Of a DNA stretch of 64,000 bases, positions 17,097 through 27,407 are shown in pieces. The stretch's first letter is position 1. Every line of letters starts with the position of its first letter. A program made the translations under genes and the position numbers. The DNA comes from Zobellia alginiliquefaciens (lineage in GTDB: Bacteria; Bacteroidota; Bacteroidia; Flavobacteriales; Flavobacteriaceae), in assembly GCF_029323795.1 (NCBI RefSeq), contig NZ_CP119758.1, positions 1,798,001 through 1,862,000 of the forward strand, written 5' to 3'. Under the pieces are notes generated by a model. It made no database searches and had not been told where the DNA came from. It saw only the letters and a list, made by a program, of their open reading frames with translations.

Positions 17097-19982
17097 ATGA
17101 AATTTTCCATCGCTGCCTTATTCCTCTTTTTGGGCTCACAAATGTTTGCACAAATTACGCCTACATCCGCAGAAAAGATTTCAAAAGCTCTTCTTCTAAA
17201 GGAACAGATGACGTCCACATCCTTGGTAAAAAATATACCATTACAGAATATTGGACCCACCGTTATGAGCGGAAGAGTTGTGGACCTAGATGTCAACCCA
17301 GATAATCCCATAGAATTCTATGCTGCTTATGCCAGTGGTGGACTATGGTACACCAATAATAATGGAACATCTTTTACCCCGGTAATGGACAATTCTGAAA
17401 CGCAAAACATTGGTGATATTGCCGTGCATTGGAAAACGCATACAATTTGGGTAGGGACAGGCGAAAACAATGCCTCAAGGTCTTCTTATGCGGGTATCGG
17501 AATTTTAAAATCTACGGACCGCGGTAAAACGTGGCAGCATATGGGTTTGAACGATTCGCATCACATTGGTCGCATTCTTATTAACAATAAAAATCCAAAT
17601 GAAGTTGTAATTGGGGTTACCGGACATCTATATTCCGCAAATACTGAACGAGGGATTTACAAAACCTCAGATGGTGGCAAAACATGGAAAAAAACACTGT
17701 TTGTGAGCAATACAGCGGGAATAATCGATATAGCTAAAACTCCAAATAACTTCAATATTTTATACGCTTCTGCTTGGGAAAAGGATAGAAAAGCATGGGA
17801 TTTTCTTGGGAATGGAAATGATTCAAATATTTATAAAAGTACGGATGGAGGAACTTCATGGGAGAAAATTTCTACGGATGCCAGTGGCTTTCCTACTGAT
17901 TACGGTGTTGGTCGTATAGGGCTAGCGGTTTACGATGAAAATACGGTTTATGCCCTTCTTGACAATCAGAACCACCGTGAGAAAACCGAAGATTCAGATA
18001 AAAAAAGTGAGGAATTATCTAAAGAAGATTTTAAATCAATGTCCGAGTCGGAGTTTCTAAAACTAGATGACAAGAAGCTTAATGCCTTTCTTAAAACCAA
18101 TAATTTTCAGGAAAAATACCGTGCGGAAAATGTGAAGCAAATGATTCGCAGCGGTGTAGCAAAACCCGCAGATATTACTACGTATTTGGAGAATGCGAAC
18201 ACTTCTCTTTTTGATACGCCAGTAATTGGCGCCGAAGTGTATCGTAGCGATGATGGTGGCAAAACCTGGAAAAAACAAAATGAGGATTATATTGACGGAT
18301 TACTATATAGCTACGGCTACTATTTTGGAGAAATACGGGTAGACCCTAATTATATAAATAAAATATATTTGGGAGGTGTGCCCATTATAAAATCCGTTGA
18401 TGGGGGTAAAACCTACACCTCTATCAATGGAAAGAACGTACATGCCGATCACCATGCGCTATGGGTGAACCCTCAAAAGCCTGGCCACTTAATTAACGGT
18501 AATGATGGCGGAGTGAACATTTCTTATGACGATGGTGCAAATTGGATTAAAAACAACTCACCCTCCGTTGGGCAGTTTTATGCAATAAACGTGGACAACC
18601 AAGAGCCCTATCATGTGTACGGAGGCCTTCAGGACAATGGTGTTTGGGAAGGTCCACATAATGCGAAAGAAGATTCACAATGGCATCAAACCGGAGAATA
18701 TCCTTGGAAATCCCTTATGGGAGGTGACGGCATGCAGATAGCGACTGATAGTCGCAACCATACTACTGTATATACCGGATATCAATTTGGCAATTACTAT
18801 CGTATTAACAAAAATAACGGCAAGCGATACTACATTCAGCCAAAACATGAATTAGGGGAAGTGCCTTACCGCTTTAACTGGCAAACCCCAATTCTCTTAT
18901 CACCCCATAACCAAGATATTCTTTATTTAGGGGGAAACAAACTACACCGATCCATGAACCAAGGTGATGATTGGGAAACTATTTCACCAGATCTGACCCA
19001 TGGTGGCAAAAAAGGTAACGTAGCATACGGTACGCTCACAACCCTTTCGGAATCACCTTTTTCCTTTGGATTGCTTTATGCAGGTAGTGATGACGGACTC
19101 ATACACATCTCAAAAGATAGTGGAACCAATTGGGACAACATTTCAAAAAATATAGATTTATCTCAGTTTTCGAACCTTAAGAACTCACAGAACGGCCCTA
19201 ATCTTTGGGTGAGCCGTATTGTAGCTTCCAAACACAAAAGAGAAAGGGTATACGTTAGCTTAAACGGATACCGCTGGGATGATTTTACGCCTTATATTTT
19301 TAAAAGCGAAGATTATGGAAAGACATGGACGACCATTTCTTCTGGAATTCCTGATTCGCCCGTAAATGTAATTATCGAAGATCCCGAGAACGAAAACCTC
19401 CTCTTCGTCGGCACCGATAACGGACTCTACACTTCTTTTGATCAAGGCAATTCTTGGGAAGTTTTCCAAAATGGAATGCCCAATGTTGCCGTTCATGATT
19501 TAGTAATTCAACCGGAAGCCAAACACCTGTTAATTGGCACTCACGGACGAAGTATTTATAAGGCTGATATTTCGACCTTACAAAAAATGACATCGGAACT
19601 ACTTGCTAAAGATGTACATGTTTTTAAACTAGATGACATAAAACACTCCGATAACTGGGGAAACGCTACCAACACTTGGTCTAAACCGAATACACCTGGG
19701 CTTGACATCACTTTCTATAGTTCTAAAGAGCAGAAATTTACGGCGGAAATTCGTACCTCCGAAGGTATTATAGTAAGTGAAACATCGGTTAATGCTGATA
19801 AAGGACTAAATATTCTTTCTTATGATCTAGCTTTTACGAAAGAGGGGAAAGCATCGTATTTAAAAAAGAATAAACAGAAACTTGACGTTGCAAAAGACGA
19901 GAAAACCTATTTGCCGAAAGGTGAATATACAGTACAGCTGAAGGTCAATAAAAACCATTCAGAAGCTACCTTCATCATTGAT
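17097..19982 (+). CDS. Secreted BNR/VPS10-like beta-propeller protein
   Basis: A large exported protein of about 962 residues. The signal peptide is about residues 1-19 and ends MFAQ, so I start at the ATG at 17097; an in-frame ATG 33 bases earlier would put eleven extra residues before it. The body carries Asp-box (BNR) repeats such as SDGGKTWK, STDGGTSWE, SDDGGKTWK and SEDYGKTWT, which build sortilin/VPS10-type propellers. No catalytic residues are obvious and no type IX secretion C-terminal domain is seen, so it is probably periplasmic or surface-bound. Substrate and function are unknown. The TAG stop is at 19983-19985. Confidence 0.85.
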
Positions 19983-20009
19983 TAGGCATTGACAACTTGG
20001 GTATAAAAC

Positions 20010-20041
20010 AAAATAGAGCCCCGAAATCGGGGCTCTATTTT
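20010..20041 (+). terminator. Terminator of the BNR-repeat gene
   Basis: A near-perfect 32-base inverted repeat (core AGAGCCCCGA and complement) lies 25 bases after the stop and is followed by T-rich sequence. The AAGTAGGTTT motif that accompanies other hairpins of the dispersed repeat follows it. Confidence 0.85.
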
Positions 20042-20044
20042 TAA

Positions 20045-20290
20045 GTAGGTTTTTTTGATTTTCCCAGTGGGGACCGGTATTTTTTATAAGCTCTGTAGGT
20101 TAAGTAGCGGACTTGGGATTCGTTACTTGTTTCGGTTAAGTTCTAGAGTTGATTTGGGGTCATTGCTATCACTTAATTACACTGTAAACTTACGGCGGTT
20201 TTCCTGCTCTCCTAAATTATTGTTGTGAACTAAGGCAAGTCTGTTGTGAAAAATACAAACGGTTCATTTCATCGATGAAAGACACTGTTT
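20045..20290 (-). repeat. Dispersed intergenic repeat, copy D (reverse orientation)
   Basis: The reverse complement aligns with copies A and B over the region from GTATTTTTCACAACAG to AACAAGTA and on to the CCCAAATCC motif. The two motifs, seen as TGTTGTGAA at 20221-20229 and 20242-20250, have starts 21 bp apart. A TTCATCGATGAA palindrome lies 29 bp upstream of the pair at 20268-20279. The copy again lies between converging gene ends (BNR protein and DJ-1). Confidence 0.8.
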
Positions 20291-20298
20291 CACAACAA

Positions 20299-20324
20299 AA
20301 AGCCCTTGTAAAAACAAGGGCTTT
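20299..20324 (-). terminator. Terminator of the DJ-1/PfpI gene
   Basis: An 11-base stem (AAAGCCCTTGT and complement) with a 4-base loop lies 27 bases past the stop of the DJ-1 gene. On the minus strand it is followed by a T run. One TTCACAACA motif overlaps its left edge at 20289. Confidence 0.8.
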
Positions 20325-20350
20325 CAAATTAAATATTAGGCATTATATTC

Positions 20351-20896
20351 TTAAGCGTGCTGTTCTTCATGCTTACCTTCTTTAATTTCTTCAACTAACT
20401 TAGAGTTAAAGGCCGGTAAATCATTAGGATTTCTACTGGTTACAAAACCTTGGTCTACTACAACCTCTTCATCTACCCACTGCGCTCCGGCATTGACTAC
20501 ATCGTCTTTAATAGAGTTAAAGCTTGTCATTTTACGCCCTTTTACAACGTCAGCGCTAATTAGTGTCCATGCCGCATGACATATGGCCGCTACTGGCTTT
20601 TCTTGCTTAAAGAAATCTCTAACAAAGGTCAATACCTTTTCTTCTCTTCTTAGCTTATCAGGATTGATTACCCCACCTGGTAACATCAATGCATTATAAT
20701 CATCGGCAGTTACCTCATTAATGGTCTTATCTACTTTATAGGAATTGGACCAATTGCCATCTGCCCATCCTTTAATTTCTCCTGATTCTAAACTTACTAT
20801 ATCTACCTGAAAGCCTTCCTTTTCCATAGCTTCCTTAGGAGATTTTAATTCACTTTCTTCAAATCCATTTGTAGCTAAAATTGCTATCCTCTTCAT
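20351..20896 (-). CDS. DJ-1/PfpI family protein
   Basis: A 181-residue DJ-1/PfpI protein. The reactive Cys106-His107 pair lies in the elbow VAAICHAAW, and acidic residues near the N-terminus (FEESEL) supply the usual glutamate. Members act as general stress proteins, deglycases or chaperones. This one is closest in layout to the YhbO/PfpI subgroup. It is a single-gene unit closed by a terminator and lies just downstream of vsr on the same strand. Confidence 0.9.
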   Translation of the reverse strand: MKRIAILATNGFEESELKSPKEAMEKEGFQVDIVSLESGEIKGWADGNWSNSYKVDKTINEVTADDYNALMLPGGVINPDKLRREEKVLTFVRDFFKQEKPVAAICHAAWTLISADVVKGRKMTSFNSIKDDVVNAGAQWVDEEVVVDQGFVTSRNPNDLPAFNSKLVEEIKEGKHEEQHA

Positions 20897-20990
20897 ATAT
20901 GTTGTATTTTAAATGATTATTAATTTATTTCACTTGCAATATAACCTCAACATACAGAACTCCTTGACGGTAAACCTGATGATTTTTGCT

Positions 20991-21461
20991 CTATCCATAA
21001 GCTTCTAAATGTTCAATTACTTCTGCCAAACATCTATCTAATTCTTTCTTCACTTCGGTCTCCCAAAAACGAAATACCTTATACCCTAAACGTTCTAATT
21101 CGGCATTGACTTCTTCATCGCGCTGCATGTTCCTTTCTATTTTAGCAATCCAGAATTCGCGGTTAGTCTTCACCTTGGGTTTTCTTTCTTCCCAATTGTG
21201 GCCGTGCCAATATTCGCCATCTATAAATATGACTGTCTTGTACTTTTTTAATGCGATATCAGGCTTACCGATCAGTTTTTTATAATCAATGCGATACCTA
21301 TAACCTGCGGCATAGAGTGCTTTTCTAAAAGCCAGTTCAGGCTTGGTGTTCTTTCCCCTTATTTTGCTCATGATTTTAGAACGCTTTGGGGTCGTGTAGA
21401 AACCCGATTCTTCATTGAACCGAGGGACTTTAATTCGTTCTTTGGAATATGCTTTGGACAT
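20991..21461 (-). CDS. vsr: Very short patch repair endonuclease (Vsr-like), zinc site missing
   Basis: A 156-residue Vsr-family endonuclease, which nicks DNA at T:G mismatches left by deamination of 5-methylcytosine. The TPKRSKIMSKIRGKNTKPE opening, GKPDIAL with the catalytic Asp68, IDGEYWHGH and REFWIAKIERNMQRD all match the family. Compared with the E. coli enzyme as I recall it, the three zinc-binding cysteines are replaced by Glu83, Trp90 and a Thr in FRFWETEV. No Dcm-type methyltransferase or restriction enzyme is in the window. The start is a reasonable guess; an ATG at codon 31 would lose conserved sequence. Confidence 0.88.
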   Translation of the reverse strand: MSKAYSKERIKVPRFNEESGFYTTPKRSKIMSKIRGKNTKPELAFRKALYAAGYRYRIDYKKLIGKPDIALKKYKTVIFIDGEYWHGHNWEERKPKVKTNREFWIAKIERNMQRDEEVNAELERLGYKVFRFWETEVKKELDRCLAEVIEHLEAYG

Positions 21462-21477
21462 ACTTTAAAATAACAAA

Positions 21478-21512
21478 AAATCCCAAACTCCATAAATAGG
21501 AGTTTGGGATTT
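21478..21512 (-). terminator. Terminator of the sdhCAB operon
   Basis: A 14-base perfect stem (AAATCCCAAACTCC and complement) with a 7-base loop lies 38 bases past the sdhB stop. On the minus strand it is followed by TTTTTTG. Confidence 0.88.
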
Positions 21513-21550
21513 TCTATATCTAAAAGAGTGCGGTAAACACTCGTACTGTC

Positions 21551-22297
21551 TTATCCTTTGGTAGTCGCACTTAAATATTCACGATTCATTCGGGCAATGT
21601 TCTCCAAAGAAATTCCTTTAGGACATTCTATCTCACATGCACCGGTATTGGTACAGTTTCCGAATCCTTCCAAATCCATCTGACGCACCATGTTCTGTAC
21701 TCTATCTACTGCTTCTACCTGCCCCTGTGGCAACAAAGCAAACTGAGATACTTTAGCAGAAGTGAACAACATAGCACTTGCGTTCTTACAAGCTGCTACA
21801 CAAGCACCACAACCAATACAAGTAGCGGCATCCATAGCTTCGTCTGCTGCATGTTTATTGATAGGCGTAGCATTAGCATCAACTGTATTACCAGATGTGT
21901 TTACAGAGATGTAACCACCAGCTTGCTGAATTCTATCAAAAGAACTTCTATCTACTATTAGATCGTTTATTACTGGAAATGCAGTTGCACGGAAAGGCTC
22001 AATAACAATAGTATCACCATCATTAAACTTACGCATGTGCAATTGACACGTGGTCACCAAACGGTCAGGCCCATGAGGCTCACCGTTTATCTGCAATGAA
22101 CATGCACCACAGATTCCTTCACGACAGTCATGATCAAATTGTACGGGCTCATCTCCTTTGTTAATCAATTCTTCATTAAGAACATCTAACATTTCAAGGA
22201 AAGACATATCGCCTTCTATACCTTTTATGGGGTAGGTAACCAATTCACCTTTGGCGTTGGCATCTTTTTGACGCCATATTTTTAAATTAAGCTTCAT
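21551..22297 (-). CDS. sdhB: Succinate dehydrogenase/fumarate reductase iron-sulfur subunit
   Basis: A 248-residue electron-transfer subunit. The 2Fe-2S ligands are in [16 protein letters not shown]. The cluster-binding cysteines of the C-terminal ferredoxin domain are in [11 protein letters not shown] and [12 protein letters not shown]. It links the flavin of SdhA to the haem subunit SdhC. It is the last gene of sdhC-sdhA-sdhB, 6 bases after sdhA. Length is typical of the Bacteroidota type B enzyme. Confidence 0.96.
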   Translation of the reverse strand: MKLNLKIWRQKDANAKGELVTYPIKGIEGDMSFLEMLDVLNEELINKGDEPVQFDHDCREGICGACSLQINGEPHGPDRLVTTCQLHMRKFNDGDTIVIEPFRATAFPVINDLIVDRSSFDRIQQAGGYISVNTSGNTVDANATPINKHAADEAMDAATCIGCGACVAACKNASAMLFTSAKVSQFALLPQGQVEAVDRVQNMVRQMDLEGFGNCTNTGACEIECPKGISLENIARMNREYLSATTKG

Positions 22298-22303
22298 AGT
22301 TAT

Positions 22304-24307
22304 CTATTTATAACTTCTTGTCTTTAATTCGATATTCTCGTAGTTCAACTCTTCCTTATGCAAAACTGCATCTTTAGGCTCTCCTTTGTATTCCCAAGCG
22401 GAAACAAATTTAAAGTTCTCATCATCACGCAATGCTTCTCCTTCCGCAGTTTGGTACTCTTCTCTAAAGTGGCCACCACAAGATTCATTTCTTGTTAATG
22501 CATCTTTAGCGAACAGTTCACCCAACTCAAGAAAATCTGCCACACGGCCTGCTTTCTCCAATTCTTGGTTCATTCCGTCTGCTTTTCCAGGGATTTTTAC
22601 ATTCGCCCAGAAATCAGCACGGAGGGCAGAAATCTCATCTATGGCCTCTTGCAAGTGCTCTGCATTTCTAGCCATACCACACTTGTCCCACATGATTTTA
22701 CCCAATTTCTTGTGATAAAAATCAACTGAATGCTGACCGCTACCCGCCATCAACTTGTCCAATCGATCTTGAACAGCCTTTTCAGCCGCATCAAATTCTG
22801 GGGAATCCGTTGGGATAGCTCCTGTTCTAATATCTTTGGAAAGGTAGTCTCCAATAGTATAAGGAAGCACAAAATAACCATCTGCAAGTCCTTGCATTAA
22901 TGCGGATGCCCCCAAACGGTTGGCTCCGTGATCACTAAAGTTAGCCTCACCGGCACAGTAACATCCTTCTATAGTTGTCTGTAAGTTGTAATCTACCCAA
23001 AGACCTCCCATTGTATAATGAACCGCAGGGTATATCATCATAGGCGTCTCATACGGATTCTCATCTACGATTTTCTCGTACATCTGAAAAAGGTTACCGT
23101 ATTTCGCTTCGATAACTTTTTTACCCAAACGCGTTATTTCTTTATCATCGGCATTTTTAATACCGTGAGTCAATGCCTCTTCTTCTCCATAACGTTGAAT
23201 TGCAGAAGCAAAATCCAAATAAACGGCCTCACCTGTTTTATTTACACCAAAACCGGCATCACAACGTTCTTTAGCGGCACGTGATGCAACATCACGAGGC
23301 ACCAAGTTACCAAACGCAGGATATCTTCTTTCTAAATAGTAGTCACGATCTTCTTCTTTAAGCTGAATAGGCTTCAACTTACCTTCTCTAATGGCAATGG
23401 CATCATCTTTACGTTTTGGAACCCAAATACGCCCGTCATTACGAAGCGACTCTGACATTAAGGTCAGCTTAGATTGGTGATCTCCGGAAACCGGAATACA
23501 AGTTGGGTGAATCTGTGTAAAACAAGGATTAGCAAAGAAAGCCCCTCTACGGTGTGCTCTCCAGGCCGCCATTACGTTACTACCCATTGCATTGGTAGAC
23601 AAGAAGAATACGTTTCCGTAACCTCCAGTTGCCAAAACCACAGCGTGAGCAGAGTGACGTTCAATTTTACCCGTAACCAAGTCACGTGCAATGATTCCTC
23701 TTGCTTTTCCATCAACAAGAACCATATCCATCATTTCATGACGGTTAAACGATTGTATCTTACCACGGTTGATCTGTCTGTTCATGGCAGAATAAGCACC
23801 TAATAAAAGCTGCTGCCCTGTTTGCCCTTTCGCATAAAACGTACGAGAAACCAAAACCCCACCAAAAGAACGGTTATCTAACAATCCGCCATATTCTCTT
23901 GCAAAAGGAACCCCTTGCGCAACACACTGGTCAATAATGTTAGCCGACTCTTCTGCCAAACGATATACGTTAGCTTCTCTAGAGCGGTAATCACCACCCT
24001 TTATGGTATCGTAGAAAAGACGATAGGCACTATCCCCATCACCTTGATAATTTTTTGCTGCGTTAATACCACCTTGAGCTGCAATAGAGTGTGCCCTACG
24101 TGGTGAATCTTGGTAACAAAATGTTTTTACGTTATAGCCCAATTCCGCTAAAGTAGCAGCGGCAGAACCACCTGCAAGCCCGGTACCTACAACTATAATA
24201 TCTATATTACGTTTGTTAGCTGGGTTTACGAGATTAATATCGTTTTTATGTTGGGTCCATTTAGCGGCCAATGGCCCTTTTGGAACTTTTGAATCCAATA
24301 TGCCCAT
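22304..24307 (-). CDS. sdhA: Succinate dehydrogenase/fumarate reductase flavoprotein subunit
   Basis: A 667-residue catalytic subunit oxidising succinate to fumarate (or the reverse), with covalently bound FAD. The dinucleotide-binding motif [18 protein letters not shown] is near residues 40-57, and the flavin-linking histidine region [18 protein letters not shown] follows. The active-site region is around HPTCIP and [12 protein letters not shown]. Two bases separate it from sdhC. The length exceeds enterobacterial SdhA, as is normal for this phylum. Confidence 0.96.
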   Translation of the reverse strand: MGILDSKVPKGPLAAKWTQHKNDINLVNPANKRNIDIIVVGTGLAGGSAAATLAELGYNVKTFCYQDSPRRAHSIAAQGGINAAKNYQGDGDSAYRLFYDTIKGGDYRSREANVYRLAEESANIIDQCVAQGVPFAREYGGLLDNRSFGGVLVSRTFYAKGQTGQQLLLGAYSAMNRQINRGKIQSFNRHEMMDMVLVDGKARGIIARDLVTGKIERHSAHAVVLATGGYGNVFFLSTNAMGSNVMAAWRAHRRGAFFANPCFTQIHPTCIPVSGDHQSKLTLMSESLRNDGRIWVPKRKDDAIAIREGKLKPIQLKEEDRDYYLERRYPAFGNLVPRDVASRAAKERCDAGFGVNKTGEAVYLDFASAIQRYGEEEALTHGIKNADDKEITRLGKKVIEAKYGNLFQMYEKIVDENPYETPMMIYPAVHYTMGGLWVDYNLQTTIEGCYCAGEANFSDHGANRLGASALMQGLADGYFVLPYTIGDYLSKDIRTGAIPTDSPEFDAAEKAVQDRLDKLMAGSGQHSVDFYHKKLGKIMWDKCGMARNAEHLQEAIDEISALRADFWANVKIPGKADGMNQELEKAGRVADFLELGELFAKDALTRNESCGGHFREEYQTAEGEALRDDENFKFVSAWEYKGEPKDAVLHKEELNYENIELKTRSYK

Positions 24308-24309
24308 AA

Positions 24310-24978
24310 TTAATGTGTTATTGGGTTAAAATGATGGTAAAGAGCGATGAAAATAAATCCTAATGGAATCGCTATTGAATATATTTTTGTAAAAGTCTGG
24401 ATACCTGCAGAGTACTTATTGTTCACCCCTACGGTCTGGAAAGACGAAGCAAAACCATGCCATAAGTGCAAGGCCAACAACACAAATGAGATAACATAAA
24501 TGATGGTACGCCAGAAAGGCTGGAATTTATGTACAGTTTCCTCTAAGTAACGTGTGGGGTCCTCTGGGTTAGCAGCTATGTATTTATAGGATATCTCTTG
24601 TACCCAAAAGTCGTACAGGTGAAGGCCTAGAAAAGCAAGAACTACCAAACCGGTAATTATCATGTTCCTGGACATCCAAGAAGCATTGGCACTGCCTTTA
24701 TACTGCTTATACTTTATTGCTCTTGCTTTATTGTTCTTTAATTCTAGTGCAATACCCATTGCAAAGTGAACGATTACACCAGTAATAAGGATAGGCTGCA
24801 AGAGATATTGCACCAATCCGTTGTAACCCATAAAATGCGACCACTCATTAAAAGTATCGGGGGCAATTACAGAGGTAATGTTAATGACAAAGTGTTGTGC
24901 TAGAAAAAAGACCAAAAAAAGACCCGATAGGGCCATGACCACTTTTCGGGCTATCGAAGATTGTATCAATCCGCTCAT
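24310..24978 (-). CDS. sdhC: Succinate dehydrogenase cytochrome b subunit
   Basis: A 222-residue membrane anchor with five predicted helices and several helix-borne histidines (for example [29 protein letters not shown]) that can bind two haems. One subunit replaces SdhC plus SdhD, as in the type B enzymes of Bacteroidota. It is the first gene of the operon and has a good promoter 38 bases upstream. Confidence 0.95.
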   Translation of the reverse strand: MSGLIQSSIARKVVMALSGLFLVFFLAQHFVINITSVIAPDTFNEWSHFMGYNGLVQYLLQPILITGVIVHFAMGIALELKNNKARAIKYKQYKGSANASWMSRNMIITGLVVLAFLGLHLYDFWVQEISYKYIAANPEDPTRYLEETVHKFQPFWRTIIYVISFVLLALHLWHGFASSFQTVGVNNKYSAGIQTFTKIYSIAIPLGFIFIALYHHFNPITH

Positions 24979-25015
24979 TTTATATTACGTTGGAGTTAGT
25001 TTAAAAGACTGCATA

Positions 25016-25046
25016 CAAAATTAGGTCATAAGCTTGGCTTTAACAA
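25016..25046 (-). promoter_or_regulatory. Promoter of sdhCAB
   Basis: On the minus strand TTG (25044-25046), a 20-bp spacer and TAATTTTG (25016-25023) match the consensus. The sdhC ATG follows 37 bases later. Confidence 0.75.
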
Positions 25047-25118
25047 ACTTTATGGATGTTTAGCAAAGTATTTAGAAACGTTTTAAGTAAAAGATTTAAA
25101 CCCAGAAGCTAATAGTGA

Positions 25119-25150
25119 TTGGCTTTGGAAATTTTCTATGTGTACATTTG
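25119..25150 (+). promoter_or_regulatory. Candidate promoter of rimK
   Basis: TTG at 25119-25121 is followed after 21 bp by TACATTTG at 25143-25150. This would give a leader of roughly 80 bases before the rimK ATG at 25235. Confidence 0.5.
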
Positions 25151-25234
25151 TCCATCAATTTACACTTCTTGTTTACGGTATATACATTTTTTGACCGATA
25201 TTAAGGGTGAAAACGTACTCAGAGCTACACTACT

Positions 25235-26125
25235 ATGGATATTGGTCTTCTTTCCGTAAGCATGAATGTCTATTCTACCCAAAGAATAGCAAACGAAGCC
25301 AAAAATTTAGGGCATTATATTGAATGGGTAGACCATACCAAGTGTTCCGTAAAAATAGGTAATGGCCAACCTCAAGTATTCTTTAGGGAAGAAAATATAA
25401 TTGATGCTTTTGATGCCATTATTCCGCGTATAGGCACTAAAGTCACGCGCCATGGAGCGGCCGTTGTAAAACAATTTGAGATGAACGAGGTTTTTAGCTC
25501 GGCACATTCACAAGGAATTTCCAAAGCCAGAAACAAGGTAAAGGCACTTCAGTTTATGGCAAATAAAGGAATTCCTATTCCGGACACCTTGTTTTCCATA
25601 GACCCTGACAATATTGAGCAACAGATTGAATTATTGGGAGGTACTCCTCTCATAATAAAACTACAGGAAGGCACACACGGGCTAGGCGTTGTTTTGGCAG
25701 AAACTAAAAAATCTGCTAAATCTATTATTGATACTTTTTATAAAATGGATACCAGTATTCTCTTGCAGGAGTTTATTGAAGAAAGTAATGGCGAAGACAT
25801 TCGTGTTTTTGTGGTTGGGAATAAAGTTATTGCGAGTATGAAGCGTAGAAGCGGAAATGATGAATTTAGATCTAATGTTCATCGTGGTGGAAGCACCGAA
25901 GCTGTGCAACTCACCAAAAAAGAAGAAACCATGGCACTAAATGCGGCCAAATATATAGGACTTGGTGTAGCCGGCGTGGATCTCATCCGTTCAAAAAAAG
26001 GGCCATTGTTAATTGAAGTGAACGCCTCACCCGGTCTTCAGGGGATAGAAGCAGCTACCGGTGTTAATATTGCTAAAGAAATTGTGCGGTTCGTAGAACG
26101 AAACTGTAGAAAAAAGAGAAAGTAA
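25235..26125 (+). CDS. rimK: RimK-type ATP-grasp ligase
   Basis: A 296-residue ATP-grasp ligase of the RimK family. The best-known members add glutamate residues to the C-terminus of ribosomal protein S6. Visible features are PRIGTKVTRHG, the ATP-grasp loop QEGTHGLGVVLAET, the RVFVVGNKVIASMKRR strand and the metal-binding end LIEVNASPGLQGIE. Length is normal. It lies 30 bases before an aspartoacylase-family gene. The amino acid and target here could differ from S6/glutamate. Confidence 0.9.
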   Translation: MDIGLLSVSMNVYSTQRIANEAKNLGHYIEWVDHTKCSVKIGNGQPQVFFREENIIDAFDAIIPRIGTKVTRHGAAVVKQFEMNEVFSSAHSQGISKARNKVKALQFMANKGIPIPDTLFSIDPDNIEQQIELLGGTPLIIKLQEGTHGLGVVLAETKKSAKSIIDTFYKMDTSILLQEFIEESNGEDIRVFVVGNKVIASMKRRSGNDEFRSNVHRGGSTEAVQLTKKEETMALNAAKYIGLGVAGVDLIRSKKGPLLIEVNASPGLQGIEAATGVNIAKEIVRFVERNCRKKRK

Positions 26126-26155
26126 ACATAGAAAAAAGGAACATCGGGAGCATAT

Positions 26156-27145
26156 ATGGAAACCAATAAAACAATTACCATTGAGGGCGAAAGCGTAAAG
26201 CCTGGAGAGACAAAACTGTTGAATATTAGTATTGACAGGCTTCCTACTGGAACCTTAATAGACATACCAGTTTACGTTTTCAATGCCAAAAAACCAGGCC
26301 CAACTCTTTTGGTACAAGCGGGTCTGCATGGGGATGAAATCAATGGTATTGAAATTGTACGCCGTATGTTATCTGAAAAACGGTTCAATATCACTAGAGG
26401 CGCAGTAATTGCCGTTCCCATTCTGAATATCTTCGGATTTATACATTATTCAAGAGATGTTCCTGATGGCAAAGATGTAAACCGTAGCTTTCCTGGGTCA
26501 AGAACAGGCTCAATGGCCGGTAGAATTGCTTATCACTATACCTCAGCTATTCTTTCTCAAATAGATTATGGAATAGATTTGCATACGGGCGGAGGTCAAC
26601 GGCATAACTTTCCTCAAATTAGATACACCCACAATGATGAGCAAAGTGAAAAACTGGCCAAGGTATTCAATGCCCCAATTTCATTTGCATCCAAACTTAT
26701 AAAAGGCTCGTTTAGAAATGCGGCTTTTTTATTGAAAAAACCTACGGTGGTTTTCGAAGCAGGTGAAAGTATGCGTTTTGATGAGTATTCCATTATTGAA
26801 GGCATGCAAGGAATTCTCAACGTCATGAAGCACCTTGATATGGTTACGACCCTAGACCCCAAATATATTGAACGGAACAATACCGTTCATCTTGGCGAAA
26901 GAAAATGGTTGCGTGCACCAACTGCGGGTATGTTTGTTCCCAGTATATCCAACGGAAGTGAAATTCAAAAAGGACAAGTTTTAGGCATTGTATCCGACCC
27001 TTACGCCAAAAGAAAGAAAACCGTAAAAGCGCCTTTTGATGGTCTAGTTTTTTGCATCAATCATCAAGCTGTAGTCAATCAAGGGGAAGCTTTATTTCAT
27101 ATTGGGAAACCTACCAATGAAGGTGTCATACAAGCGGATAGATAA
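26156..27145 (+). CDS. Succinylglutamate desuccinylase/aspartoacylase family protein
   Basis: A 329-residue zinc hydrolase of the AstE/AspA family (M14-like fold), which splits amide bonds next to acidic amino acids. The zinc ligands are His58 and Glu61 (LHGDEINGIE) and His143 (DLHTGG); Glu201 (FEAGES) is the likely catalytic base. The C-terminal beta domain (LGERKWLRAPTAGMF) is typical. Its position directly after rimK suggests it acts on products of the ligase, for example by trimming added glutamates, but this is an inference. Confidence 0.88.
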   Translation: METNKTITIEGESVKPGETKLLNISIDRLPTGTLIDIPVYVFNAKKPGPTLLVQAGLHGDEINGIEIVRRMLSEKRFNITRGAVIAVPILNIFGFIHYSRDVPDGKDVNRSFPGSRTGSMAGRIAYHYTSAILSQIDYGIDLHTGGGQRHNFPQIRYTHNDEQSEKLAKVFNAPISFASKLIKGSFRNAAFLLKKPTVVFEAGESMRFDEYSIIEGMQGILNVMKHLDMVTTLDPKYIERNNTVHLGERKWLRAPTAGMFVPSISNGSEIQKGQVLGIVSDPYAKRKKTVKAPFDGLVFCINHQAVVNQGEALFHIGKPTNEGVIQADR

Positions 27146-27407
27146 CAGACATTCGTCCGATATCCTCGAAGTTTAGTCGAGTTGGCAAAGAGTAGGTGAT
27201 TCATCAACATTAAAAGCGCATTAAAAAAAACCGACCAACAGGTTTGTTTGGAATTCCTTTTACCGATAGACATCAAGAAATACGGTCGTTCATCGACCAA
27301 TAACAAGCGAAAAACGAGGCTTTGCCCAAGAGCAGGTCACTTTAGCAATGTATAAATTAGACTATGCAGTCGGTTTTGTGAAATAACTCTTTTCAAACCA
27401 AAAAAGC
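27146..27407. other. Convergent gap with TTCATCG-type motifs
   Basis: This gap between the aspartoacylase-family and DUF2721 genes contains no supported ORF. GGTCGTTCATCGACC at 27285-27299 is a small hairpin with the TTCATCG motif found in the dispersed repeat. TTCATCAAC occurs at 27200. No TTCACAACA pair is present, so it is not counted as a repeat copy. Confidence 0.4.

Noticed and set aside
20991-21461. Restriction-modification locus around vsr
   Set aside because: Neighbours are sdhB and a DJ-1 protein; no methyltransferase or restriction gene is present.
27285-27299. Sixth copy of the dispersed repeat
   Set aside because: Only the TTCATCG motif with a small hairpin is there; the TTCACAACA pair with 21-bp spacing is missing.
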